This document shows positions 1 to 10,700 of a stretch of 64,000 nucleotides of DNA, in pieces; the stretch's first letter is position 1; every line of letters begins with the position of its first letter. This DNA comes from Anolis sagrei (lineage: Eukaryota > Chordata > Lepidosauria > Squamata > Anolidae), in contig NC_090034.1 of assembly GCF_037176765.1 (NCBI RefSeq), forward strand, positions 23,475,375-23,539,374. Direction: 5' to 3'. The notes under the pieces are model-generated. The model worked only from the letters and a program-made list of their open reading frames with translations, had not been told where the DNA came from and did no database searches. Position numbers and translations under genes: made by a program.

Positions 1-442
1 TTATCTAAACTTTTAAAAATCCCCAAAAATCTGTAGATGTCAGAATCTTTCTGAAACTTCTGGGGATTGATGCCCTGGTTATCTTATGCATTGTATATAA
101 AATTCAAGTACATCACGCTTGTGGTTTTTTAAAAATGTTGTTTAAAAAACTTTAAAAATTTGTCAAAAATCTGTGGATATGTGAAATGTTTTGAAATCTG
201 GTGGTCTAACAGTGGGAAATGTGTTCTACCATTGTAGCAAGTTTCACTTCAATAGCTTTAAAAATGAGGGAGAAATTAGCCCCTGAATTTTCCCCAATTA
301 TAGTAATTATGCACAATTACTATAACGAAATAGTAACGAAATTTCGTTACTCCCTTTATAGTAATGCATTTTCACTTTAGAAACGAAATGCCAGCGCCCC
401 CCAGTTTTGTAATGACTTCTGAACCATAGATCGCACATCTCT
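1..442 (-). repeat. 3' portion of a hAT-like non-autonomous element (partial)
   Basis: AT-rich sequence with two similar segments (around 25-60 and 155-200) and a stretch with repeated cgaaa/ttcgtta motifs. It ends in acatctcta near 434-442, which resembles a hAT-type terminus read on the minus strand (tagagatgt). The other end would lie outside the window, so target duplications cannot be checked. The assignment rests on remembered similarity to squamate hAT-type repeats and is weak. Confidence 0.35.
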
Positions 443-522
443 AGTGGACATGTACACTGTGGAATTAATCCAGTTTGACACCACTTCAACTGCCCTGGCT
501 CAAAGTTAAGGGAATCCAATTT

Positions 523-649
523 GGGGGGGGGGGGGGGGGGGTTAGTGTGACAAGCTAAAGACCTTGTCAAATTAGGAACTCAAGAGTGTGTTTGAATAGA
601 ACAAAGTGTCTTCACCTTTTTTTAAAAAATCGATAGTGGGGGGGGGGGG
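523..649. repeat. two long G homopolymers
   Basis: There is a run of 19 G at 523-541 and a run of 12 G at 638-649, both just upstream of the RNPS1 promoter. The sequence between them shows no gene. Such runs may be real G-quadruplex-forming tracts or may carry length errors from sequencing. Confidence 0.9.
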
Positions 650-689
650 CGGAACTAAAAACCCTGTCCCGTAACCATAGAAACAGCGG

Positions 690-840
690 GGATCTTAGGG
701 CTACAGGCCTATCCGCTCCAAGTCCGTGGCGCCATCAGAGCGCGCGACGCCTGGCTGCCTCTCGGAAAAGCGGGGGCGTGACGTCACAGCGAGCGCGACT
801 GAGGCGGCAGCAGTAGAGGCGGCCGGTTTGCCTGAGGATG
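690..840 (+). promoter_or_regulatory. RNPS1: RNPS1 CpG-rich promoter and probable 5' noncoding exon
   Basis: A GC- and CpG-rich block about 4 kb upstream of the RNPS1 start codon. It contains a perfect palindromic cAMP-response element, TGACGTCA, at 779-786. A good splice donor (gat|gtaagt) falls at 839/840, so a noncoding first exon probably ends at 839. The CpG-rich character continues to about 1020. CREs close to start sites are common in housekeeping promoters and bind CREB/ATF factors; the transcription start itself is inferred. Confidence 0.7.
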
Positions 841-1039
841 TAAGTCGGGGCGGCGGCAATCTGTCGCCATCCGGGCTTCCGTGGGGAGCGGGGGAAAACG
901 GGGGACCCCCAGATTCATGGGTGGGACACTCCTCGGGACCGCGGAAGGGTTTTGGAAGAGGGGCGGCTCGGTGGGTGAGGCCTAGCCCGGCTTCACAAGG
1001 CGCCCGGTAGGCCTTGAGGCCTAGCGTCCGTTTTGAAGC

Positions 1040-1315
1040 CTCCTTTCCCCCTAACAGTGTTCTTTTTCATCCTCCCAGAGGCCCTCGCTGTAGAATCAAT
1101 TCTGTGGCCTCATGGGAGTTGTAGTTTGGCGAGGCCCCACCCCTCTTCGGCAAAGAATCCTATGCAAAACTACAACTCCTTTTGCCTTGAGCCATGGCAG
1201 TTCAATTGCGTTAATTCTACTGTGTAGATTGCCATTCCGCTTTACCCACAGCAGCCCAAGGGATTGTTAGATGCTGGATCAATGTAGGTTCCATTGACAC
1301 TGCTATTTAATGCGG
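1040..1315. repeat. MITE-like interspersed repeat
   Basis: Contains two opposing copies of a motif built on gggagttgtagttt / aaactacaactcc (about 1112-1175), a signature of short palindromic non-autonomous DNA elements in squamates. It is followed by a segment similar to other copies in the window (ggcagtt, tctactgtgtaga). Ends and target duplications were not resolved. Confidence 0.4.
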
Positions 1316-1838
1316 CTTGAAACTACATTATATGGTAGTGTAGACCAAGCATGGGCAAGCATTTGCCCTCCATGTGTTTTGGACCCCTACTGCCAGAATT
1401 CTGAACAGTCTTGCAGCTTGAAACTGCATTATATGGTAGTGTAGAGCAGGCATGGGCAAACTTGGGCCCTCCCAAGTGTTTTGGACGCAAACTCCTGGAA
1501 TTCCTAACAGCCTTGCAGCTTGAAACTGCATTATATGGTAGTGTAGACCAGGCATGGGCAAGCTTGGGCCCTTCCAAGTGTTTTGGACACAAACTCTCAG
1601 AATTCCTAACAGCTTGAAACTGCATTATATGGTAGTGTAGACCAGGCATGGGCCAGCTTGAGCCCGCCAGATGTTTTGGACTCCCAACTCCTGGAATTCC
1701 TAACAGCCTTGCAGCTTGGAACTGCATTATATTGTAGTGTAGACCAAGCTTGGGCCCGCCAAGGGTTTTGGACTCCCAACTCCCAGAATTCCTAACAGCC
1801 TTGCAGCTCATAACTGCATTATATGTTGGTGTAGACCA
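1316..1838 (+). repeat. tandem array of a roughly 100-bp unit (5.3 copies)
   Basis: Units start at 1316, 1417, 1519, 1613 and 1715, with a partial copy from 1807, giving lengths of 101, 102, 94, 102 and 92 bp. Each begins cttgaaactgcattatat, then gtgtagaccaggcatgggca, then a gttttggac...aattcctaacag segment. The latter half matches the dispersed hAT-like MITE with the gcatgggcaaac terminus found elsewhere in the window. It lies in RNPS1 intron 1; open frames across it are by-products of the repeat. Confidence 0.9.
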
Positions 1839-1859
1839 TATAATAATAATAATCTTAAT

Positions 1860-2200
1860 GTGACGGAAGTTTTACTGTCTTGTGAAAATAGCTTTTTGAA
1901 TGCAAATTGGCCAAAGCTCCTGGATGATATCCCATTGGGAGAGAATGAATTAAATCAGCCCAAACAAACATGTCAAGGTCTCTATCCTGATATAATAATG
2001 GCCTCTGAGGATGCTTGCCATAGATGCAGGCGAAACGTCAGGAGAGAATGCCTCCAGAACATGGCCATATAGCCCGAAAAAACCTACAACAACCCAGTGA
2101 TTCCGGCCATGAAAGCCTTCGACAATACATGACCACATTGCTAAGAGACTCTTTACAGAGACTGTCAAACCACATTGTCTATAACAGATCCATTTCTTCG
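1860..2200 (+). mobile_element. Penelope-like repeat fragment with hammerhead-like core
   Basis: The stretch from about 1990 to 2135 belongs to a repeat seen at least six more times in the window, recognised by gcgaaacgtcaggagagaatg and ccggccatgaaagcc. I assign it to a Penelope-like retroelement because family members are known to carry hammerhead ribozymes and because a hammerhead-like core is present at 2005-2039. No reverse transcriptase or GIY-YIG domain is present in this piece, so the family name is an inference. Confidence 0.55.
2005..2039 (+). ncRNA. hammerhead ribozyme-like motif
   Basis: Reading 5' to 3': CUGAGGA (fits C3-U4-G5-A6-N7-G8-A9), one extra U, a 6-bp helix II (gcttgc/gcaggc, one G-U pair) with a 7-nt loop, GAAA, then CGUC with a potential cleavage site after C2039. 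A 3-bp helix I can form between CCU just upstream (2002-2004) and AGG just downstream (2040-2042). Helix III would be only the two-pair ACGU palindrome, so activity would probably need dimerisation or tandem copies. The extra U after A9 and the minimal helix III make activity uncertain. Confidence 0.5.
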
Positions 2201-2339
2201 CTAACCACTTTTAAGAATTGGTTAATTGACCCATATGTGTGTGGGCGGACATGCACCTTTTAGTCATCTGCCAAGGTATGGCAAACTCATGGATTTCAGA
2301 AGGTTTCTTAGGCAAGGAATAGGCGGTCACCAGATATTT

Positions 2340-2392
2340 GTTGATGGTCTCCAATCCTCGTACTAAGCAGGGTTGAGTCTGCTTACCTTCCA
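2340..2392 (-). repeat. 5S rRNA-derived fragment
   Basis: On the minus strand this segment resembles the 3' half of vertebrate 5S rRNA, with the taagcag, ctgcttagta and gatt-ggagacc blocks in order. It is diverged and incomplete, so it is a pseudogene fragment or part of a 5S-headed SINE rather than a gene. A second 5S-like piece in the opposite orientation lies about 230 bp downstream. Confidence 0.5.
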
Positions 2393-2619
2393 AAATGAGA
2401 GGGGCTCTAGTGGTCCCCTTCAGATATATTATACAAGATCGATTAATATCTATGGAATAAACAACAATATTTATTACAGTCCATAGACCCATCAATAAAC
2501 AAACAGTCATTTAAAATTCTCCCATCTCAGGATATATTCATTGTACAAGTTAACATCTATGGAATAGCATAATGCCACATTATTTATCAAAGCATTTATA
2601 ACAAAGGTCTAAATGCACT

Positions 2620-2700
2620 GAAGACTCATCTGCTTTTGGAAACTAAGCAGGATCAGCCCTGGCTAATACTTGGATGGCAGATTGTCAAGGTGCTGTAGGC
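2620..2700 (+). repeat. 5S rRNA-derived fragment (SINE head or pseudogene)
   Basis: Matches the 5S rRNA internal promoter region and 3' end: ggaaactaagcag, then ccctggctaatacttggatgg, then a shortened linker and ggtgctgtaggc. The 5' third of 5S rRNA is not recognisable. The hAT element at 2701 begins exactly where this piece ends. Squamates are known to have 5S-derived SINEs, which is the likeliest source. Confidence 0.7.
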
Positions 2701-3492
2701 CAGGGCTTCTTAACATTTTCACTCACAGCCACTGTCTACTTGAGAATATTTTATGATATGACCCCAGGTATATCAATATATAAAATAGGTATAAAAATAA
2801 AACATTTGGGGGGAAATTATTTTATTAATTATTTGACACAAACAATCTAATATACAATCGGAAAATATACATTCAAAAACAATGAAACATATTCAAATGG
2901 CAACTTGAGCAAAATAACATATTTTACCATTCACACAAATTCAATACATTTTCAGAGCAAAATCCATGCAAACTATTCCTAACTAGAATTATTGGTTAAT
3001 ATATTTTAGGAAAAATTGTTTCCCTCTGGATAATAGCAATAGTGCCACCAGCTACTCCCCCCTACATATCATATGCAAAAATCTGAATGTAATTTTTTAA
3101 AGGAAACTCCTTGCAAGTCAGGAAATATACCTTCATGATAAGAGAATTTCAGAATATGTCTAAAGACATCATGATATCACATTAATAAAAAACCCCATCA
3201 GAATGAGAACAAGCAATAAAGTATTTTCTTGTGACGTGAACTTTCTGACTATTTTACATACACAAGTATGGATAACTGTAAAAGCCTGTTGGCTTAAATT
3301 GAAAGATGTTTAAAATAAAACGTTTATTTGTATGTCTTGCTAAACAGGCTGACTTTCCTATTTAGGGAGTACAGCTGAAGCATATTATTATTAACAGATT
3401 TGTGTAAATAGGTGGTGCTCAGAACCCTTTTACTGTTGCCAACATGAGCAACGGGAAATTTAATGCCAGGGCCCACAATTTAAGAAGCAGTG
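2701..3492. mobile_element. non-autonomous hAT-type DNA transposon
   Basis: Ends are inverted repeats: cagggcttcttaa at the left and ttaagaagcagtg at the right (11 of 13 pairs). Possible diverged 8-bp target duplications are ctgtaggc (2693-2700) and ctgtcagc (3493-3500). The interior is AT-rich with no long ORF. An 8-bp duplication with CA(G/C)-type ends is the hAT pattern. Confidence 0.6.
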
Positions 3493-4747
3493 CTGTCAGC
3501 TATATTTTATATATATATATATATACAAATGGCAAATTGCTTCTGGGCAATTGTCTCTGAAAACTTCATGGTATGACGTTGCCATTGGTCAACAAGACAC
3601 TTTGAAAGTGCACACAGATACACACAAACATGGGATAGGATACTCCACAAGTTGGTTATGTAGGCCTAGAAGTCCCTAGGAAGAAAAGTACAAGTATTAA
3701 AATGATGACATTTCAGAGTTTCCTTACACTGACGTTGGCTTACTAGAGAGATGCTTGCATGCAATAAGATAGCTATATACACTAATCTAATGTTATCCTT
3801 TATGCTCTATCCAAAATTTATTGCTTCTGTGTTGAAAGGCATAGAAATAAGTCAGAGTTACCATTCAAACCAAAGAGCAAAAGACTATAACTTCTTTCCT
3901 TTTCTCTCTTCTTGTCTGCAGAGAATTGGGAATCGCTCTTTCCAAGCACTATCCCTTATACAGGAAGTTTATCATCCCACTTGGGGATATAGGCTATGGA
4001 TTTCTGGTCCTGCTTCTCCAATATTGCCTTCTCTTCTGCCTTCCACTATTGTCTTGAGCCATGCAGCTTAATTGGAGTTTTGTCCATCATACTTCCTAGA
4101 TTGGAGAAGTACAGTAGCAGGAATGGCAGTTCTAGACGGAGCTGGGAGAGAGCTGCTAACACTGGTTTAAAGAAAACATTGAGCCCAGAGTGTGCAAGAC
4201 CCATAACCAGTTCATTGCTACACTTTAGAGCTCATATAGGCACTGAAGACTAGGTTTTAAGCTCTCGTAAAAAAATCTATGGCTGGACTGGGACTGACTA
4301 ATCTCCAAAGAACACATTGTGTTTTGGCTGGAACTGGTGTTTAAAAATGTTAACTAAATAAAACATCAGTAAGAATCTGTTTAAACAATTCAAACAGAAG
4401 TATGGGAATGTAGACATTGAAGATGTGGTGTGAGTGAGAAGCATTCTGGTAACCTCCCTTACTCCAGCAATCATGAGGTATAAAGTTTGAAAAAGAACCG
4501 ATTTGTGCAACTATGTTGCTTTGCATGAACATTGTTTTAGTAGTTCACATGCTTTTTCTTACAAAGCAGGTTTCATTCTTCTGCTTGTATGTTAATTGTC
4601 TCTCAACCCTTTTATCTTGTCACTAGGCTGCTCTGTGATGCTTATTGCACTCGATTAGGGATCGTTTCTCAGAATCAAGGAGTTAGAAGTAAGCTTTCAG
4701 ATAAGTGAGGCCCCCAACAGTGCCATTTTTCGACTCGGAAGGGGAAA
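3493..4747. other. RNPS1 intron sequence with a short TA repeat
   Basis: A (TA)n run lies at about 3507-3526. I recognise no gene or repeat in the rest. The last 40-50 bp before the start codon are probably 5' untranslated exon, with candidate acceptors at 4700 (tttcag) and 4720 (caacag). Confidence 0.5.
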
Positions 4748-7700
4748 ATGGAGCTGTCAGGAATGAAAAAGAAGAGTTTGCTAGGCATCAAAGAGAATAA
4801 TAAAAAGTCCAGCACTAGGTAATTGTCTGAATTTTAAAGGCATAAACCCCTTGGGAGGGTGTCTCTGCACCTAATAGTCTTTCTCAGTAACCATGTGGGT
4901 TTAAGAAATGCATATTTCCTCAATTCATAATTCTAGTGTATTCATAAAGTTGCTTCTTAATGTAAATGTTGGAATGCATCATTACCATTCTGATGGTGTC
5001 ACAGTGTTGTTCTTACTTCTATTGATAATGGAAGTTGTGAGAAATGTAATTTGCTATCCTCTGTCCATTAAAGGGCTCCCTCTCCAACCAAACGCAAGGA
5101 CCGGACTGAAGAAAAATCCAAAGACAGGTCCAAGGACAAACCAGCCACAAAGGAGTCAAGTGAAAAGGATCGTGGGCGGGACAAAACTCGAAAAAGGCGC
5201 AGTGCTTCCAGTGGCAGCACTAGTACCAGGTGAGTGGAATAACTAATAATGAATTTTGGGTTATTTTTTTAAAATGACATGTTGTGAATTATGTCTTCCA
5301 GAGATGATTAAGCAGCAAAACAGACATCTGTTCAGAGGGAGCGTACTCTTAGCAGTCAGATGCTAGAAATGCATCATGAATGTGTTTAAACATGACAATG
5401 AATCACAGTATGGTTTATTGAAATCTGGCCTGAAGTGAGACTCCTCCACAAACCAGAATCTGGTTCATAACTTCTTGTTGTGTACAGTTTATCTAAACCA
5501 GGGGTCCTCAAACTAAGGCCCGGGGGCCGGATGCGGCCCTCCAAGGTCATTTACCCGGCCCTTGCTCAGGGTCAACCCAAGTATGAAACTACTTGAAAGC
5601 ACACAATAACAACATCAATCCTATCTCAACAGCCAAAAGCATGCCCACACTTTCCATTGCAATACTAATAAGTTTATATTTGTTAACATTGTTCTTAATT
5701 TTAATTATTGTATTGCCTTTAAATGTTTTTGCACTATAAATAAGATATGTGCAGTGTGCATATGAATTCATGTGTATTTTGTCGAATTATAATCTGGCCC
5801 GCCAACAGTTTGAGGGACTGTGACCTGGCCCTCTGTTTAAAAAGTTTGTGGACCTCTGATCTAAACCATGACTTGTCATGGTGTTTGGTTCTGTAACTTT
5901 GGCTTTTCCCTGGCTTGTTTTCTCTTTCAGAAATTTGAGCCAAATAAAATAGGAGGTGGAGGACAAAAGCAAACCAGAGACAAATCAGAAATTGCAAGCC
6001 TAGAGCTAACAAGTTAACAGAAAGCATGGCTTGCTGAGCTATGTAGACACAGAAGCAGAGAATCCAAGAAGTGGAAGAGAGCACAATGTCATCTAAGTCC
6101 AGCCCCCCCCCCCCCCCCGCCCCCGCCAAACTTGGACACACAGCTAAAACTTACTGATACGTGTGTCCTATGTGTTTGGAAAGGGCTAAAACTATCTCTA
6201 TTGTACCTCCTCTGAATACAAGTTAGAAAAGCTGCCAGTTAGGAGTTGGAGTAAGTGTATCATTCTCAGCACCCTTCACAAGTTTTCAGGATACCAGATA
6301 GGGAGACTTGCTTATATGAAGTGTACATGACTCGTTTCTTTCGTGTCTCTGCCAGATCTCGGTCCAGTTCTACTTCCAGTTCGGGTTCCAGCTCCAGCAC
6401 TGGCTCCAGCAGTGGGTCAAGCTCCTCTTCTGCATCAAGCCGTTCTGGGAGCTCCAGCAGTTCCCGCAGCTCCAGTTCCAGCAGTTCTTCAGGCTCCCCG
6501 AGCCCTTCCAGGCGCAGGCATGACAACAGGAGACGATCTCGCTCAAAGTAAGTTGGAATTATCCGTGGAGTGGATTTTATAAAAGCCTGCATGCTTGCAA
6601 TCCTAACAGTTTATATTTTCCTGGGGGTATTCATTGATGCAATGTTTTTGAAATTGTTTGCTGACTGATCTAAGGACATTTCCTGTCTTGTGCTTTGTTC
6701 TCTTTTGGCCTCAGCAAAAGCAAGTTGTAACAGGACATTTTTTCCATTTGAAACCATCTGTGGGGAGTGCTTCGGTTGTTTCTTCCTTCATGGCAGGGAA
6801 TTGGACTGTGGTCTCCTCAAGCTCTATGATTCTCAATAGGAAGGAGCAATGAAAAAAAGAACCAATGTCCATGTTCTTTTCGCTTCTTTCCTAGGCTCTC
6901 TTAGTCTCTTGTAATATGTTGAAGTCCATAATGTATTATTTGTCACAACGTGAATCAAAAGGAACAGCTGATTGAGTTTTATGAGTCTTGTTAGCCTCTC
7001 TGTTACATCACGGATCTTCTTCATCATGAGATACAAACATCTTAGGCTCAGCAGTTACGACAAGGAATCACCTATTACCACATGTCTCTCCTTTCTCTGG
7101 ACATTCCTAGTAGCCCTTCCATCCACAGAACCCTTCAAGATCCTTTGTCCCTTTGGTTCATAATCTCTTCTTAAAGAGGAGAGCTTCAAATCAGTTATGT
7201 TATTCCAAAAATACACATGGTTCTTGAGTGGACTTCTGTTTGTGTCAGTTCTCCAAGGGTCTTATTCTCATGTATTTTTTATTACTAGAAGCATCCCCAT
7301 TTCTTGCCCTTCTATATGAGTCTGCTCTACTTTTCCCCTGATAAATTGAAGTGTACGTCCTCAGACCTCAAACTGCTGCATCTTCTCCAGCAAAGTAACC
7401 AACTCACACTTACTGCAAGGTTTATTCTAGGACTCTTCACCCTACAAACCCCAAAACACATTTTTACCTTCCCTCTCCATTGTAATATACATTTGTTCTT
7501 TATGAATTAAATGTATTTATTTTGTGTCAAAAGCATTGCATACATAAGTATAAAACCGAGAAAAATAGAAGGAGCACAAGCAACTAAATAATTTTTGACC
7601 AAAACTGGGCAATAGCAACCACATTGTCTGTAGATTTAAACAATTCTTCTGTACATGAGACAGCATTGTGAACAATCATTCAAGTGTGGAGTTGTTTGTT

Positions 7701-10700
7701 CTGCTTCACAGTCACACAAAGTGAAGGAAGCTTTTAGGTAGTGCCATTTTGCCAGGTTGTCTTTTGGCCTGCCCACTCCACTTCTGAGTCTGTTGAGGGA
7801 CTTCCACGTTTCCCATTCTTGGTTTGCCCCTGAACGAAGACCCTTATGAGAGACCATCCATTTGGGATTTCCTGGTTTAGCTGCCCAAAGGGGGAACATT
7901 AAGATGAGTCGTTGTTCTTATGAAGCTATTCCTTGATTTGAGTCTACTGGGAGGAAGCTGATAGCCATGCAATGGATGGCTTTCACAGTGTTCAACCTTA
8001 TTTCTCAAAGTTAGCAGCAACTTCCCATCGCATGTTGGGGGGAGGGGGCAATGCCACCTAGCTTGTAGAGTCTATCAACAGGTGTAGGTTTGAGACATCC
8101 TGTGATTATTCTGCATGTTTTGTTCAGTTCTATGTTCACCTGCTTTGCATGAACAGACTTACACCAAACAGGGCAGGCATACTCGGCAGTTGAGTAAGAC
8201 AAGGCCAGAGCTGATGTTCTTATTAATTTTGGGTCTGCACCCCATACGTTGCTAATAAGTTTCCGCAGGATGTTGTTGCATGCAGCTACTTTGTGCTTGG
8301 TGTTAATGCAGGGTGTCCTATATGTTAGTGTTCAATCTAAGGTGACACCAAGATATTTAGGATGGAAACAATGTTCAAGCTCTTGGCCTTCCCAGGTAAA
8401 TTTTAATTTCCTGTTGGCTTCATGGTTCTGTAGGTGGAAAACACACTATGTCTTGGCAGGGTTAGGCCATATTTGTAGTAGCTGGAAAGATCTTTCAAGG
8501 CATTAGTAAGTTGGCTCTCTACTATTTCAAAATCTTTTGCTTGTGATGTTAGACCAAGGTCATCAACATCAGCACTCTTTGTGAGTAGTGGTTGTAGTTG
8601 ATCATTAGTAAAGATGTTAAACAAGGTCAGTGCAAGAACCCTGCCTTGGGGTAAACCATTCTTTTGTCATATCCTTCCTCAACATATGAATTAAATACTT
8701 TCCTTAGATTGACCAATATGAATTAACCAATTTTAGGGGGTTTGTCTGTCTCAGGCCTGCATAATCCAGGTGTTTGGGGCTCCCAACTCCCCAAAGCCCT
8801 AGCCAGCTTGCCAGGAATTCTGGGAGCTGTAGTCTGAAACGTTTGATGGCCCATAGATTGGACAGACCTAGTCTATCTAATGCTCATTCTTTGGAGTCTG
8901 TAGTAGGCTGCTTCTGAATTGAGATTTCACTAAATAGTATTATTTTTTATTATGTTTCTTTATACCATGTTTTTTCTCTCCACAAGGAGATTCAAAATAG
9001 CTATCACAAAAAGATCCTCCTAAATCCCTCTGAAATCAATTTATGGCATTCTTGCTCTCTGTAATGCCAAGTGGCTCTTTCACAAACCTTTTAAAATGTA
9101 GCATGAATTCAGGTGAAGAATGTGAAATGTTAAAAGCCATTGTCTTTTTTATAATGTGAATATCTGTGCTTATAACCCAACTAATTTTGTGGAGACTACT
9201 ACGTGAGGACATTGATTTATTTTGTTTTTATTTCAGGTCTAAGCCACCCAAAAGAGATGAAAAGGAGAGAAAGAGAAGGAGCCCATCACCCAAACCCACC
9301 AAAGTACATATAGGGAGACTGACTAGAAATGTGACCAAGGTAACAGCAAGTCATTCGGTTGTTGTGAGGAAAAACATGAAAAGAAGACACTGGTACTGGT
9401 CATTTTAGTCCATATTTAACATGATTATGGGGTATTTGTGGTGTAAAAAAGTTAGTTCCTACAGGGAAAATAGGAAGCCATCTGGTTAGATTATAGTTGC
9501 AGAAAGAAATCTTTCTTAACATCTGCTACCTGTTCTTTTGAACCAGGGATGCCCAGTACTGAACTTTAGAATTGCAATTAAGTCTGATTTCACCATTACC
9601 TGTGTCCATACCAGTATAGCTCTGTATTAATATCAGTAAGTTTTAGGTTACTTAGAATGTAGATCTCTGGCAGAAGCATCTATATTTATCTGAATTCAGT
9701 ATGGTAAGAATTCAGCAGGGTATGTTGCAGGAATTCCTCCTCCCTTTTAGCTTTTTGCCTCAGCAGCTGAAGAAATTGAAATTTGTCATGTTCATTAAAG
9801 GAACCTTTTCCCTACAGGACCACATCATGGAAATATTTTCCACTTACGGAAAAATAAAAATGATTGATATGCCGACCGACAGGCTCAATCCACACCTCTC
9901 CAAGGGTTATGCCTATGTTGAATTTGAGAATCCAAACGATGCAGAGAAGGCACTGAAGCACATGGATGGAGGTATGTGTCAGAAAGTAAAAGACTCTAGA
10001 ACTGTGCATCATATAGTCTCCTGCTTAGTCTGAAATCCGAGAGGCCCAGGACCTCTTGTTAATTGTAACTGTTACTCTTAATATTTAATACATTTTATAT
10101 AAAAACACTTTGTTTTTTATAAAACCTTCTTGTCTATAAGAGTGATTAGTTGCTCTATAATCCAGTCAAACTAGCTAGTTGCTTCAGTCTCTGTAATCCA
10201 GTCAAACTGGTTAATTTTTATTTGGGGGGGGGGGGTGAACTAACACAGTTGAATGTCCTGCTCCAAATGCAAGAGTTACTAGGCAGAGTGGTTTATTCCT
10301 CTTTCCTACATGTGGTTTTGGAAAAATGGCATTCATAACCTTTTTGAAAAGAAAAAATGATGTCATGTCCTTTTGACAAATGTGAATCTCCATGACCATC
10401 TGGAGATCACTTTTTGAAAACCACTAATCAAGGAAAGGCATGACCTTGTTAGAAGTCAACCCTTTGAAAAATGATGTTCACAAGCATTCATGTAATGGCA
10501 CACAGGTAACTCAGCTGTTAAACCGATAAACCATGTCTTTTGAACTGCCAGGGACAAAGACATGCCACTGCACACAAAAAAAGAAAACATATACCGTACT
10601 TAGCTAGCAGAGTTTGAAATGTTTCTTTGAAGTTCAAGTTGAAATTGCAGTTGCCCAAAACATATACTATCCCTTGAAACCTCTTAGTTTAAAATATGCA

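Noticed and set aside
726-1010. 94-codon ORF in the CpG-rich promoter
   Set aside because: Composition-driven; it crosses the predicted splice donor at 839 and has no recognisable domain.
1316-1838. CRISPR-like array
   Set aside because: Units are contiguous and about 100 bp with no unique spacers, and the host is a vertebrate.
2620-2700. Functional 5S rRNA gene
   Set aside because: The 5' third is missing, the linker is shortened and no terminator T-run follows.
6266-6592. 108-codon minus-strand ORF opposite the RNPS1 serine-rich exon
   Set aside because: It is the antisense shadow of the serine-rich repeats (Glu/Leu-rich).
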